Source: Halichoerus grypus
Lineage: Eukaryota; Chordata; Mammalia; Carnivora; Phocidae
Assembly (NCBI RefSeq): GCF_964656455.1
Contig: NC_135717.1
Span: 13,534,775-13,598,774 of the forward strand
Length of the DNA stretch: 64,000 nucleotides
Direction of reading: 5' to 3'
Below, one piece after another: positions 54,794 through 64,000 of this stretch. Position 1 is the stretch's first letter, and each line of letters starts with the position of its first letter. The notes below the pieces were generated by a model. That model had not been told where the DNA came from. It searched no databases and worked only from the letters and a program-made list of their open reading frames with translations. A program made the position numbers and the translations under genes.

Positions 54794-55249
54794 CTTGGGC
54801 CGTTTTCTCTCCGTCTCTCTCAATCTCTCTCTCTCTCTCGGCTTTCCTCTCCCCATCTTCTCCGTGTCGATGTTTTATTACAGAATTTTCCAAACACACA
54901 AAGTAAAGAGAATGATATCATGGACCTGATAGAGACTCATGCAGCTTCAGCTCTTCTCAATTTATAAGCTGGGCTCCGAACCCCGCGCTCTTCTGCCTCT
55001 TTTAGCAAATTTGTTTGAGGTGGTGGATGTTTGCTGAGCGGACAGATTAAAAAAAAAAGGAGTGAAGAGTAATTGCCATTTGATACAGAACAGAAGAGCT
55101 TAGCCCTTCCCACATTCTGAAGTTCAGCTGCAGGAAAAAAAAGCAATTCAAGTAATTTAAATTCTGCATGCTGACTTAGTTTTGTCCTCATCTTATCTGA
55201 CCTTAATTTAGTCAGACAAAAAAAAAAAAATGCAACAAAAAGGAAACAT
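54794..55249. other. Unique sequence
   Basis: A CT-rich run at 54800-54842 and A-runs near 55050, 55140 and 55220. No gene. Confidence 0.4.
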
Positions 55250-55470
55250 CGGGAAGTCATCTTCCAGGGATTTCATCATGACCCTTTAAATGAATTTCCC
55301 ATTTACACTTATATAATTGTTTCATATTCGATAGTCTTAATATCAAGTTTCATTTCTAAAGCAAGCTGACAAAAGCTTTTAAAGACTCACTCATTCAGAT
55401 GTGTTAGAGAAGCTGAGAATAACAATGTGCTGCCAATTCATTCACTTTCAAAATTTTCTGCCTCAGTGTG
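55250..55470. promoter_or_regulatory. Candidate conserved noncoding element
   Basis: Non-repetitive AT-rich sequence with AGCTGACAAAAGCTTTTAAAG-like MEIS/TGACA content and an ATAACAATG SOX-like core. A CanSINE landed just outside it at 55500. Confidence 0.22.
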
Positions 55471-55499
55471 CTGAACTTTTCCTTTAAAAGAACCCCCCA

Positions 55500-55705
55500 G
55501 GGGCGCCTGGGTGGCTCAGTCGTTAAGCATCTGCCTTTGGCTCAGGTCATGATCCCAGGGTCCTGGGATCGAGCCCCACATCGGGCTCCCTGCTCCGCGG
55601 GAAGCCTGCTTCTCCCTCTCCCACTCCTCCTGCTTGTGTTCCCTCTCCCGCTCTCTCTCTCTGTCAAATAAATAAATCTTTAAAAAATAAAAAAATAAAA
55701 TAAAA
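55500..55705 (+). mobile_element. CanSINE, full length, low divergence
   Basis: GGGGCGCCTGGGTGGCTCAG with CTGCTCCGCGGGAAGCCTGC in the body and a TAAAATAAAAT-type tail. A perfect 15-base repeat TAAAAGAACCCCCCA lies at 55485-55499 and 55706-55720. Confidence 0.96.
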
Positions 55706-55959
55706 TAAAAGAACCCCCCACAGTTCCAGAAAAAAGCCGCCACCCTTATCCCTGATCCCTGTCCCCGGTGCCATAAGAGATGACCACCCTTTTGAACCCA
55801 CCCCTCCACTCCTCCACATTCAACCTCAGACCCCTCTCAGATTCCTCCTGTCTAGCAGGCTTTGCTTAAAGCTCCAGAAGTGTTTTTTGGAAGCATCTGA
55901 TCTTACAGGAATGAATTAAAAAAACCTCTGGCCTTCAGGTTTTTCCTTTCAGTGAGATT

Positions 55960-56560
55960 GATTGAAGTCTTAATTTTCCTATAATAATGTTCACCTTTGT
56001 AGGTGTACATTCCATGTTTTGTCAACACATGCAGCCATGTATCTACCACCACAGTCAAGATTCCATCACCCTAAAAGCTTCCCTGGTGCCCTTTTCCAGT
56101 GAAAGTCCAACCCCATCCTCAGGCAGCCACTGAGGCACTTCCTGCTTCTGCGATTTTGCTTTTCTAGAATGCCGTAGAAATGAGACTCGTACAGCATGTC
56201 GCCTTTCGGTGTGGCTTCCTTTCTTTCACTCAGTATAATGTTTCTGAGTTTCACCCCTGTGGTTGCATCTATCAGGAGTTCATTCCTTCTTATTGCTGAG
56301 TCGTTGTCCACTGGATGGATGGATGTTTGGGTTGTTTCTGGTTTGGAGCAATCGTGAGTAAAGCTGCTGTGAAACATTCACACGCGGTCTTTGTGTGAAC
56401 ATGTGTTCTCATTTCCCTTGTGTAGATACCTAGGAGTGGGATTGCTGGACCATCGTCAGCAACAGTGTATCAGAGTTCTAGTTGTTGGACATTCTTGCCG
56501 ACACTTGGTATTATCAGGTATCTTTTTAGCCATTCTCTTGCGTGTGCAGATTTTTATACA
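55960..56560 (-). mobile_element. Ancient L1M 3' region
   Basis: ACATGCAGCCATGTATCTAC, CAGTATAATGTTTCTGAGTT, CTTATTGCTGAGTCGTTGTC, GTAGATACCTAGGAGTGGGA and CTTTTTAGCCATTCTCTTGC are antisense L1M ORF2/3' phrases. No intact reading frame. Confidence 0.7.
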
Positions 56561-58069
56561 CAGAAGGCTAGGAATGGACTCTCTAAAACTCGGCCTCAGT
56601 GACTGCTCCTATGAGCCCCTTTCTTCAGGAAGTTGACTGCAGGATTCCCTGGGTTGGGATGCACTTTGTGCCCCCTTGCCGCACAGTGAAGTGGGGAAGA
56701 ACATCCTCCTGGCAGCTTGGGACCGATTTTCCTTTCTGCCACTTATCATGCCCTCAGCATCCAGCAAAGCATTTGAAGCCTGGGCCTGCCTGTCCCCTAT
56801 CTCTGAAATGGAGATAATCATGGCTGCTTGCCCACCCTCCCGGAGAGTGAAGAAGAGCCTTGAAAATGGAACAATGCCAACCAGAGAAGAAAGGAGGCCA
56901 TGATTATTTTTATTGCTACGGAGTGGCTGCTTCCTGAAACCCCAGCACTGAAGTAGACATTACTGTTATTAGCAGTGAAGGTTGAGAGGACTGTTTCTCA
57001 TCCGCTTTGTTATTTTTAACCATTTTATGCACATCTGATCCCATGAATATGCCAAGGAAGCTGCTTGGAATAGAGGCTGCATGTTCTGCTGTGATTTTTA
57101 ATATAAAATTCTCTTTAGGCATACACGACCTCTTGTAATCACTCACCTTCCTTCCCAGATACCAATCCTCTGCGATGTCATCTCAAGCGAGACCTTGCTC
57201 CAATTTCAAACACTGTCAACTCTTGCTCATAAAAGGAGCTGTTTATATAGTTTGTGGATTATTCCTTTTCCCCCTTGGACCATTTGTTTTACTGCTCAAT
57301 GCCATTCTCAGTTGGTTGAGACAGGAGGAATGGAAGGTAATGAAATGTAGGCTGGATTATTTTTTCCCTGGTTATGGCTGTTGCTGAAAGTTTGGCTAAA
57401 ATGTAGTGGGGTTTTGGGCTCTCTGGGGATTTGAATTATTCATGCCCTTTCCTCTGTTGCAAAGTCAGCAAACAGTTGAATGAAGGTGGACAATGAGATA
57501 TTCCTGTTTGTGCTCTACGGTTTCTATCTTATACACACGAGAAGGTGATGTTCAAAGTTTGTACGGAGCAAAATTTATTAGGCGTTTGCTTCTCATTTGT
57601 ACGTTGGAGACAGCAAATATTTCTTTTGGGGGAAGTGAAAAAAGGAGCAGAATAAAGAGCCTTTGGCTGAGCATTCTATGATGAGCTATGAAAAGTTTGA
57701 TTGTTACTGATAGTCAAGTACAATAGTGGCATTTCTAAAAAAATTTTCTCTAACAAGATAATGTGCGAGTGTGTGTGTGTGAGAAAGAGAGAGAGAGAGA
57801 GAGGGAGAAGGAGTGAATCATAGGTCTGCAGTGACCTCCATTTTAATTTCAGAGTCTCATTTTAGAGATGTAAAGCCACAGAAAAATGCCCGGCTGCTAA
57901 GCTCAGCAAGCACTACACACAGAAATACTCCCGATTCTGTCAAGGATTGCTGTGCTGGTAAACAAGCTCTTGGATGGGGAGCGATTGGGAGCGAGGTGGG
58001 GCGGGGGAGCGTGAAAGGTGGAGGCAGTGGGGGGGGGGGGCGCCTTGGTGCAAATATTCCTGCCATGGT
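56561..58069. other. Unique sequence with simple repeats
   Basis: A GT then GA microsatellite (57766-57803) and a G-rich tract (57995-58042, including about 14 consecutive G). No gene supported. Confidence 0.45.
57766..57803. repeat. (GT)n-(GA)n compound microsatellite
   Basis: A short GT run passes into a GA run of about 10 units. Confidence 0.9.
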
Positions 58070-58310
58070 CAATTTCAAGCTACCAGTAATTGACAACTGG
58101 CATGCAAAGTTTCTGAATATTTAATAGCCTGCTCTGACTGAGCTGACTCCAGCACACCATTCCTTTCAAGGAACATTCTGCTTTTGTCAGTGATCCACTT
58201 TCACATGCTTAATTTTCCTACAGATCCCCTTAGAAGATATTTGTCAAGTGCATTGCATTTCACATCGGTGCACACAGTAATAGGTTACAATACGTTGGCA
58301 GATGTCGCCT
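58070..58310. promoter_or_regulatory. Candidate conserved noncoding element
   Basis: Non-repetitive DNA with dense factor-like cores: CAGTAATTGACAACTGGC, an ATGCAAA octamer-like site, GAATATTTAATAG and CATGCTTAATTTTCC. It has no transposon signature and no ORF. Confidence 0.25.
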
Positions 58311-58782
58311 GGCCGATTTGGGTTTGCCTGCAAACACCCTCATCTCTGCGCCCTTGTGTGTTTGTGCGGGTGCCCCACGCCTGTGGGTGCTCCGGGGACT
58401 GGGTGGACAGGAAAGTTCAGGGCTTTCTGATTTGCATTTCGAAGTGAGGGTGAGAACTCCTTGAAGAAAAGTTCATTTCCATGGCTATCGAGGTAGTGGT
58501 GTGCAGGAGACCAGGCTTGGACCCACCTTTGGGGTCCACAGCCTCCGCCCTTGGTCCCTGGTCTCCATAGAGGGGCCAATGCAACCTGCAGGGGTCCGTC
58601 TCAAGAGTCAGGACCCCCGAGCAGATTACTGAGTCATTTCAGCAGTGGGAGGCCCCAAAAAATGAATGCAGAAATAACACGGAGTGTTTGTATTTGCCTC
58701 CTGCTACCCTAGCAGATGGTTTAGTTTCTGGAACCCCAGCTTCCCCCCTTGGTCAAGTAGATATAATCCCTCCGATACAACA

Positions 58783-58940
58783 AGGGTTCTCACAGTGGGG
58801 GTGGGGTCCCCAGACCAGTAAGAGCAGCATTGCCTGCAAGCCTGTTAGAAATGCAGGTGCCCAGGCCCCCTCCAGATCCCGGAACCAGAAGCTCTGGGGG
58901 GTGGGTCCAGGGATGCATCAGTGCTTACTGGGCTCTGCAG
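58783..58940 (+). mobile_element. MER5A-like hAT element
   Basis: GGTTCTCACAGTGGGGGTGG, GTTAGAAATGCAGGTGCCCA, CGGAACCAGAAGCTCTGGGG and CCAGGGATGCATCAGTGCTT. Confidence 0.75.
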
Positions 58941-59384
58941 GGGACACCAGTGCCTGTTCAGGCATGAGACCCACCGAGTCATGGGGCTGTTTATGTGAAC
59001 ACTTAGCCCAGAGCCTGACATGTGTATGAGCTCCATCAACAGCAGCTCACTGAGGGCACTCCGGGGGAGAAAAAATTCAGGTGGTCTGCAGGTTGAGGAA
59101 GGGGGACAGATCATGCTGCCACTCTATGTAGGTGACTTCGTGGGGAAGGTGTGGCCAGGCGGAGGAAGGAAGAAGGGTTGCTTTTGTGGGGTCAGGCGGT
59201 AGAACTGCCTCTCTCTTAAGCCTGGGCTAGCCTCATCCTGTTGTGGACCAGCTTACAAAGCTCCCTGCCCTAAGGTGGGGCCCAGTGCTTTGTCCCAACT
59301 CATGGAGCCCTAGGAGAATGTGGTCTTGCTGTAGAGAGCTAGAAACAAGGGCACGATGGACCATCCTTCCCGTAGTCCAGCTGT
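58941..59384. other. Unique sequence
   Basis: No gene. Near 59000-59050 (CCCAGAGCCTGACATGTGTA) is a possible MIR 3' tail. Confidence 0.4.
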
Positions 59385-59845
59385 CAGCTCCTGTTACTCC
59401 CCGTGCTCTTACTGGCTTTGTTTTCTCCATGACACTTAATACTCACTGCGCTTAAGTTTATCATTTGTAGGGGCGCCTGGGTGGCTCAGTCGGTTAAGCG
59501 TCTGCCTTCGGCTCAGGTCATGATCCCAGGTTCCTGGAATCGAGCCCCGCATTGGGCTCCCTGCTCCGCGGGAAGCCTGCTTCTCCCTCTCCCACTCCCC
59601 CTGCTTGTGTTCCCTCTCTCGCTGTGTCTCTCTCTGTCAAATAAATAAATACAATCTTTAAAAAAAAAAAAGTTTATCATTTGTGATTATAATGCTTACT
59701 TGTCTCTTTTTCCCCTTGCCTAGCAGAATATAAGTTCCATAAGGGCAGGGACATGATCTGTTTTGTTTGCCATAGTCTCCCCAGCACCTTAGCATGTGGC
59801 CGGTATGCAGTAGGTTTACCTGTAAAGGTCTGTGGAATGCACAGG
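59385..59845 (+). repeat. L2 3' end split by a CanSINE
   Basis: TTTTCTCCATGACACTTAAT and TACTCACTGCGCTTAAGTTT before the SINE, then GTCTCTTTTTCCCCTTGCCT, AATATAAGTTCCATAAGGGC, AGGGACATGATCTGTTTTGT and TCCCCAGCACCTTAGCATGT after it, make one L2 3' end. Confidence 0.85.
59469..59669 (+). mobile_element. CanSINE inserted into L2
   Basis: Low-divergence full copy; CTGCTCCGCGGGAAGCCTGC body as in 55500. A perfect 15-base repeat AAGTTTATCATTTGT lies at 59454-59468 and 59670-59684. Confidence 0.96.
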
Positions 59846-59994
59846 TGAGAGGATGCGTGAGCATTTCTGGAGATGGCCAGGTGCAACCCCGGGCACTTCT
59901 TGGAGGAAGCAGACATGGTTTACATCACAGTTTGTCTGAAATTTCTTTGGTGATCTGGAAGCACCAAAAAAAGGCCATTAGAAAGTAAGAAGCA

Positions 59995-60107
59995 GGGCCC
60001 CCGGCTGGCTCAGTTAGAAGAGCGTGTGACTCTTGATCTCAGGGTTGTGAGTTTGAGCCCCACGTTGGGCATGGAGCCTACATAAAAAAAAATTAAAATT
60101 AAAAAAA
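59995..60107 (+). mobile_element. Short CanSINE (tRNA-like head plus A-tail)
   Basis: GGCCCCCGGCTGGCTCAGTT, AGAAGAGCGTGTGACTCTTG, CTCAGGGTTGTGAGTTTGAG and CCCCACGTTGGGCATGGAGC run straight into an A-rich tail with no CT body. This is the same short form as 4950-5046. Confidence 0.9.
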
Positions 60108-60201
60108 AAAGTAGAAAGCAAAGCAAAGCTGGAGGTATCACTCTTCCTAATTTTGAAATAGATCACAAAGCTACATGAATTAAAATAGTATGTTCCTGGC
60201 A

Positions 60202-60408
60202 GGGCACCTGGGCGGCTTATGTCAGTTAAGCGTCCGACTCTAGATTTCGGCTCAGGTCATGATCTCAGGGTCTTCAGGTCAAGCCCTGCATTGGACTCTG
60301 TGCTTTGAGTGTGGAGCCTGCTTAAGATTCTCTCTCTCTCCCTTTCTGTCTCCCCCACCCCCACTGCTTGCACGCATGCTCTCTGTCTCTCTCTCAAAAA
60401 AAAAGATT
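60202..60408 (+). mobile_element. CanSINE inserted in L1 ORF2
   Basis: GGGCACCTGGGCGGCTTATG with the CGTCCGACTCTAGATTTCGG head subfamily. The 21-base near-perfect duplication TAAAATAGTATG-TTCCTGGCA / GTTCTGGCA (60181-60201 and 60409-60429) is L1 sequence. Confidence 0.95.
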
Positions 60409-60429
60409 TAAAATAGTATGGTTCTGGCA

Positions 60430-61260
60430 AAAAGACAGACCTATAGACCAAATAGAGAGCAGAATAGAGAGCTCTAAAATAAACCCTCACATATACGGTC
60501 AACTGATCTTTGACAGGGGAGCCAAGAAAGCAGAATGGGGAAAGGACAGTCTCTTCGATGGTGTTGGGGGAACAGGATACCCACATGGAAAAAAATGAAA
60601 TCGGACCCTTATCTTACACCATACTCAAGGATCAACTCAAAATGGATTAAAGATTTGAACATAAGGCCTGAAAATGTAAAACTCCTAGAAGGAAATATTT
60701 TTACGAAGCTTCTTGACATTGGTCTTGGCAGTGATTTCTTGGATATGACACCAAAAGCACAAGCAACAAAAACAAAATTAGACAAATGGGACTACATCAA
60801 ACTTAAAAGCATCTGCGCAGCAAAGGAAACAATCAGCAGAATGAAAAGGCAGCCTACAGAACGGGGAAAATATATTTGCAAGCTATCTATCAGGTAACGG
60901 CTTAATATTCAACATATATCAGGAACTCCTACCACTCAGTAGCATAAAACCCCAAATAATCCAATTAAAATACCGGCAAAGGCACGAGTAGGCATTTCTC
61001 CAAGGAAGACATACAAATGGCCAGCAGATACATGAAACATTGCTCCACTTTATGAAGCATCAGGGAAATGCAATTCAAATGCACGTTAGGATGGTGATGA
61101 TAAAAACCAACCAACCAACCAACCAACCAACCAAACCAAAGCTAAGTGTTGGTGAAGATGTAGAGGAATTGGAACTCTTATACATTGGCACTGGGAATGT
61201 CCAATGGTGAAGTCTCTATGGAAAACAGTATGGAGGTTCCTCAAACAATTAAAAATAGAA
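60430..61260 (+). pseudogene. LINE-1 ORF2 C-terminal fragment (broken)
   Basis: The frame at 60535-60897 carries SRINSKWIKDLNIRPENVKL and DKWDYIKLKSICAAKETISR, the L1 ORF2 segment after the reverse transcriptase. Stops and frameshifts follow, and the rest (ATGGCCAGCAGATACATGAA, GTATGGAGGTTCCTCAAACA) is only readable as nucleotides. Confidence 0.88.
61106..61140. repeat. (CCAA)n microsatellite inside L1
   Basis: About eight CCAA units replace what is normally a short A-rich stretch of the ORF2 region. Confidence 0.9.
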
Positions 61261-62009
61261 TAGAGAGAATAGACTTAGAACTATCATATGAGCCAGCAAT
61301 CCACTTCTGGGTGTGTATCCAAGAGAACTGAAACGGTTCACTCCCGTGTTCCTTGTAGCATTATTCACAATAGCCAAGAGGTGGGAGCATCCTAAATGTC
61401 CATTAACAAATGAACAGGTGAAGAAAATACAGATACTATGGAATGTTAGCCCGAATCAAGAAGGACATTCTGCCACAGGCTAAAACATGGAAGAACCCGG
61501 AGGACCTTATTATACCAAGTGAAATAAGCCAGTCATGGAAGGATAAATGCTGCATGATTCTATTTATATGAAATATTTAAAACAACTAAACTCGTATAAG
61601 CAGAGAGTAGAATGGTGGTTGCCAAGGGATGGGGGGAGGGAGCTTGCTGTTCCAAGGGTATAGAATTTCACATAGGACAGATGAGTAAGTTCTAGACGTG
61701 CTGTACAACGTAGCACCTGTAGTTAACAATACTGTACTGTGTACTTAAACAATTTGAGAGAGTAGATCTCAGCTTAAATGGACTTAAACACACACCCCCC
61801 AACCGCCAAAAAACAAAGGGGCACAGGGAAACTTTGGGAGGTGATGAATATGTTCATTACTTGGGTTGTGGTGATGGCCTCGTGGGTGTATGTATGCATG
61901 TGTCCAAACTCGCAAATGGTTTACATTAAATACATGCAGGGGTTTTTTTTGTTTTTGTTTTTGTATGTCAGTTACAATTCTGTAACACTAGCAAAACACA
62001 GAAAGAAAG

Positions 62010-62337
62010 TAGATGGCTGTCCCAGCCTCGTAAGATCAAGAGGATTGCAGTTTGTTTCATCATAGTCCCCACTTGTGGTCCTGGCTTTCATTTATTTGTA
62101 TTCTGCTTTCGTGCCCTGCGTGGTCACCCCTGAAGGAAAACATTTCAGTTACACAAAGGGGAAACTTGAAATCCATTGTTCTTTTTAGTTTGAGAAATTA
62201 ATCTGAAAGTAGACCTGGTATTTGGAGCCTAAGATAATTGGGCATTTTTTTTTAAATTCTCTCTGATGATCTTTAAGGGAAAGTCAAGCTAGGCAATTCA
62301 TTTTCCCTTTTGAGGTGTGCCCGCCCAGGGTAGGGAG
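62010..62337. other. Unique sequence
   Basis: No gene or repeat recognised. Confidence 0.4.
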
Positions 62338-62630
62338 GGATGAAGGATACTACAATAAGTAATCATAATAATGTAACATAATAATAATAAATAAAATAAC
62401 ATTGTATCTATAACAAGTAATAACATATAATAATGACTATATATTATATTTATATTACTATTATATATTATTGTGTATTGTGTTATATAACATAATATAT
62501 GCATAATTTGATCATATATAATATAAAATATTTATAAATATGTTATTGCAATTATAGTATAAAATGTATTATATATAATTGTATTATTATTGCTTAATAA
62601 AATTTATTATTATTATTACTTGTGTATATA

Positions 62631-62680
<50 letters not shown>

Positions 62681-62690
62681 GAGAGAGATT
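62338..62690. repeat. AT-rich block with a (TA)n run
   Basis: About 350 bases that are nearly all A and T: AATAATAAT-type triplets, ATATATTAT stretches, then TA units at 62625-62678 with two interruptions. Confidence 0.92.
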
Positions 62691-63019
62691 TATTTAAGAA
62701 TTGGCTTGAGACCCAGGAAAGCTAGGGGTGTACCTCAGTCCGAGTCTGAAGGCCTGGAAACCAGGGGAGCCAATGGTGTGAATTCCAGTCCGAGGGTAGG
62801 AGAAGATGAGGTGAGATGTCCTAGCTCAGCAGTGAGGCAGAAAGATAAAGGGCATGGATTCCTCCTGCCTCTGCCTATTGTTCTAGCCAGGCCCTCCATG
62901 GGATGGGTGAACTGAGTCCCCTGATTGACCAGAAACACCCACACAGACACCCCCGGAAAGAATGTGGCCTCTGGGCACCCCGGGGCCAGCCCAGTGGACA
63001 CATACAACTCACCACCACA
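62679..63019 (-). mobile_element. Interspersed repeat of uncertain class (LTR-like)
   Basis: GAGAGAGATTTATTTAAGAA, GGCTTGAGACCCAGGAAAGC, CAGTCCGAGTCTGAAGGCCT, ACCAGAAACACCCACACAGA and CAGCCCAGTGGACACATACA follow a common mammalian repeat that often begins beside a TA microsatellite. I recognise it but cannot name the family. Confidence 0.55.
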
Positions 63020-63021
63020 CT

Positions 63022-63114
63022 CTGCTCTTACTTGCTCCTCATAACCACCCCGTGACTCGGTCCCTGTTCACAGAGAGGTTAAGTGACTCGACCCAGGTCC
63101 CCTGCCACTAACAC
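63022..63114 (-). repeat. MIR fragment
   Basis: CTTGCTCCTCATAACCACCC and TTCACAGAGAGGTTAAGTGA-CTCGACCCAGGTC are the antisense MIR core. Confidence 0.65.
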
Positions 63115-63536
63115 CCTTGTGTTAGTTTCCCAGGACGTTTGGGACACACGACCCCAACCTGGGTGGCCTACAACAATGAGCATCTCTTCTCTCAGATCTC
63201 TGGAGCCTCAGAGCCTGACACTAAGGTGTCCACAGGGCTGTGCTTCCTGTGGAGGCTTTGTGGTTCTAGAGAAGAATCCTTCCTTGCCTTTTCTAGAAGC
63301 TTCTGGTGGCTGCCGGCAATCCTGAATGTTCCTTGGCTTGCAGGGGCATCCCTCCAGTCTGTGGCTCCGTTTCTGCAGGGTCCTCTTCCTTCTGTGTGAC
63401 TGTGTGTCCCCTTCTTGTAAGGACACCAGCTGTGGGATTCAGGGCCCATCCTAATCCATCATGACTTCCATCTAAATTACATCTGTAAGACTTTATTTCC
63501 AAATAAGGTCACATTATCAAGTTCCGGAGAGATAGG
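63115..63536 (-). mobile_element. MaLR-like LTR, antisense
   Basis: TTGTGTTAGTTTCCCAGGAC, CCTGGGTGGCCTACAACAAT, TTCTAGAAGCTTCTGGTGGC, CTTGTAAGGACACCAGCTGT and ATTTCCAAATAAGGTCACAT run in antisense LTR order. Confidence 0.7.
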
Positions 63537-64000
63537 AACACTGCAACCACGTCTTACTTCAGAGCCGTGTCTGTCGCCCCATACAACCCAGAGCATGAGG
63601 GTTCCGTGGAGTGTGGCCAGGCCTGGAGGAACGGAAGAAGGCGGGGGGAAACTGGCTTTGGGGGTGGGGAGGAAATGCCACCAGCGGGTAACATGGGGCT
63701 TTGTTCACCTTCTTTCTGCTGTTTGGCATGTCAGCTTTCTTGCCTGTTGTGTCTTCATTGGAGATTTTACCTTTTGTCAAAATTCAAGAGTTTGCTGGCT
63801 CATTTAATGATTCCTGTTTCTCAGTCCTCTTTGTCATTAACCTGGAATTCTGTTTGTGTTTGGCCAATGTATCTCGGGGCATGCTTTTAACTGGTCTGGG
63901 TTATGTTGTTTCAGGCATGTTTGGTACAAGGGGAGAGAGTAGCATTTTCTATCCCGTTGGAAGATTTTCACCTGTGGATGGGAGAGAGAAGTCACAGAGG
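63537..64000. other. Unique sequence to window end
   Basis: The 107-codon plus frame at 63567-63890 overlaps others and has no domain. Nothing else recognised. Confidence 0.4.

Larger units (their letters stand above)
60108..62009 (+). mobile_element. LINE-1 3' half with 3' UTR, interrupted by a CanSINE
   Basis: From AAGCTGGAGGTATCACTCTT through the ORF2 C-terminal region and a 3' UTR (CAACTAAACTCGTATAAGCA, TAGTTAACAATACTGTACTG) to about TAACACTAGCAAAACACAG. The SINE at 60202-60408 splits ORF2 and a CCAA repeat (61106-61140) has grown within it. Inactive. Confidence 0.92.

Noticed and set aside
4291..60408. tRNA genes suggested by tRNA-like A- and B-box sequences
   Set aside because: All occurrences are heads of CanSINEs; none can fold as an intact tRNA with a proper acceptor stem and 3' end.
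1..64000. CRISPR arrays, operons, phage or plasmid features
   Set aside because: No spaced direct repeats, ribosome-binding sites or dense coding. The repeat content is unambiguously mammalian.

Overview
This window is mammalian nuclear DNA. The repeats place it in a carnivore, most likely a caniform. It carries about 18 copies of the carnivore tRNA-Lys-derived SINE (CanSINE/SINEC), recognised by the head GCCTGGGTGGCTCAG, the GGATCGAGCCC B-box region, a CT-rich body and an AATAAATAAA tail. It also carries carnivore-type LINE-1 3' ends. The common SINE tail form (CTGCTTGTGTTCCCTCTC) suggests an arctoid such as a bear, seal or mustelid relative, but that last step is a weak inference from memory of consensus sequences.

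I found no convincing protein-coding gene, tRNA, rRNA, CRISPR array or prokaryotic feature. The window reads as intergenic or intronic sequence. Almost every ORF is either a chance frame in GC-rich DNA or lies in repeats. The only real protein-coding remnants are broken LINE-1 ORF2 fragments (about 2.9-3.6 kb minus, 10.9-13.3 kb minus, 60.4-61.3 kb plus). The longest open frames (over 300 codons on both strands at 48.4-49.5 kb) are produced by a GAT/GAC trinucleotide array.

Layout. 0-0.75 kb: an old ERV-type LTR. 0.75-10 kb: MIR, L2, hAT and L1 fragments, a CATC repeat and CanSINEs. 10.36-13.34 kb: a 3-kb L1 fragment holding a younger, very short L1 tail. 13.7-19.7 kb: a dense CanSINE cluster, an L1 fragment with a CTTT expansion, and an LTR split by a SINE. 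21.1-23.8 kb: an MLT1-like LTR, an ancient L1 piece and two copies of an unclassified repeat of about 360-375 bp lying 2 kb apart. 24.6-39.5 kb: GC-richer sequence with no CanSINE, a small CpG-rich patch near 32.1 kb and several G-quadruplex motifs. 39.5-48 kb: SINEs, L2, L1 tails and a non-repetitive AT-rich block at 44.3-44.85 kb that looks like a conserved noncoding element. 48.55-49.44 kb: the GAT array, flanked by opposed MIR halves. 49.9-52.3 kb: three MaLR-type LTRs, one inserted inside a MER5-like element. 52.3-60 kb: mostly unique sequence with two more candidate conserved elements. 60-62 kb: an L1 3' half with its 3' UTR. 62.3-62.7 kb: an extreme AT block with a TA run. 62.7-64 kb: two further LTR-like repeats and unique sequence.

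Repeat family names come from recognising consensus-like sequence by eye. Class is usually safe, subfamily is not, and boundaries are good to roughly 10-30 bp unless target-site duplications are given.
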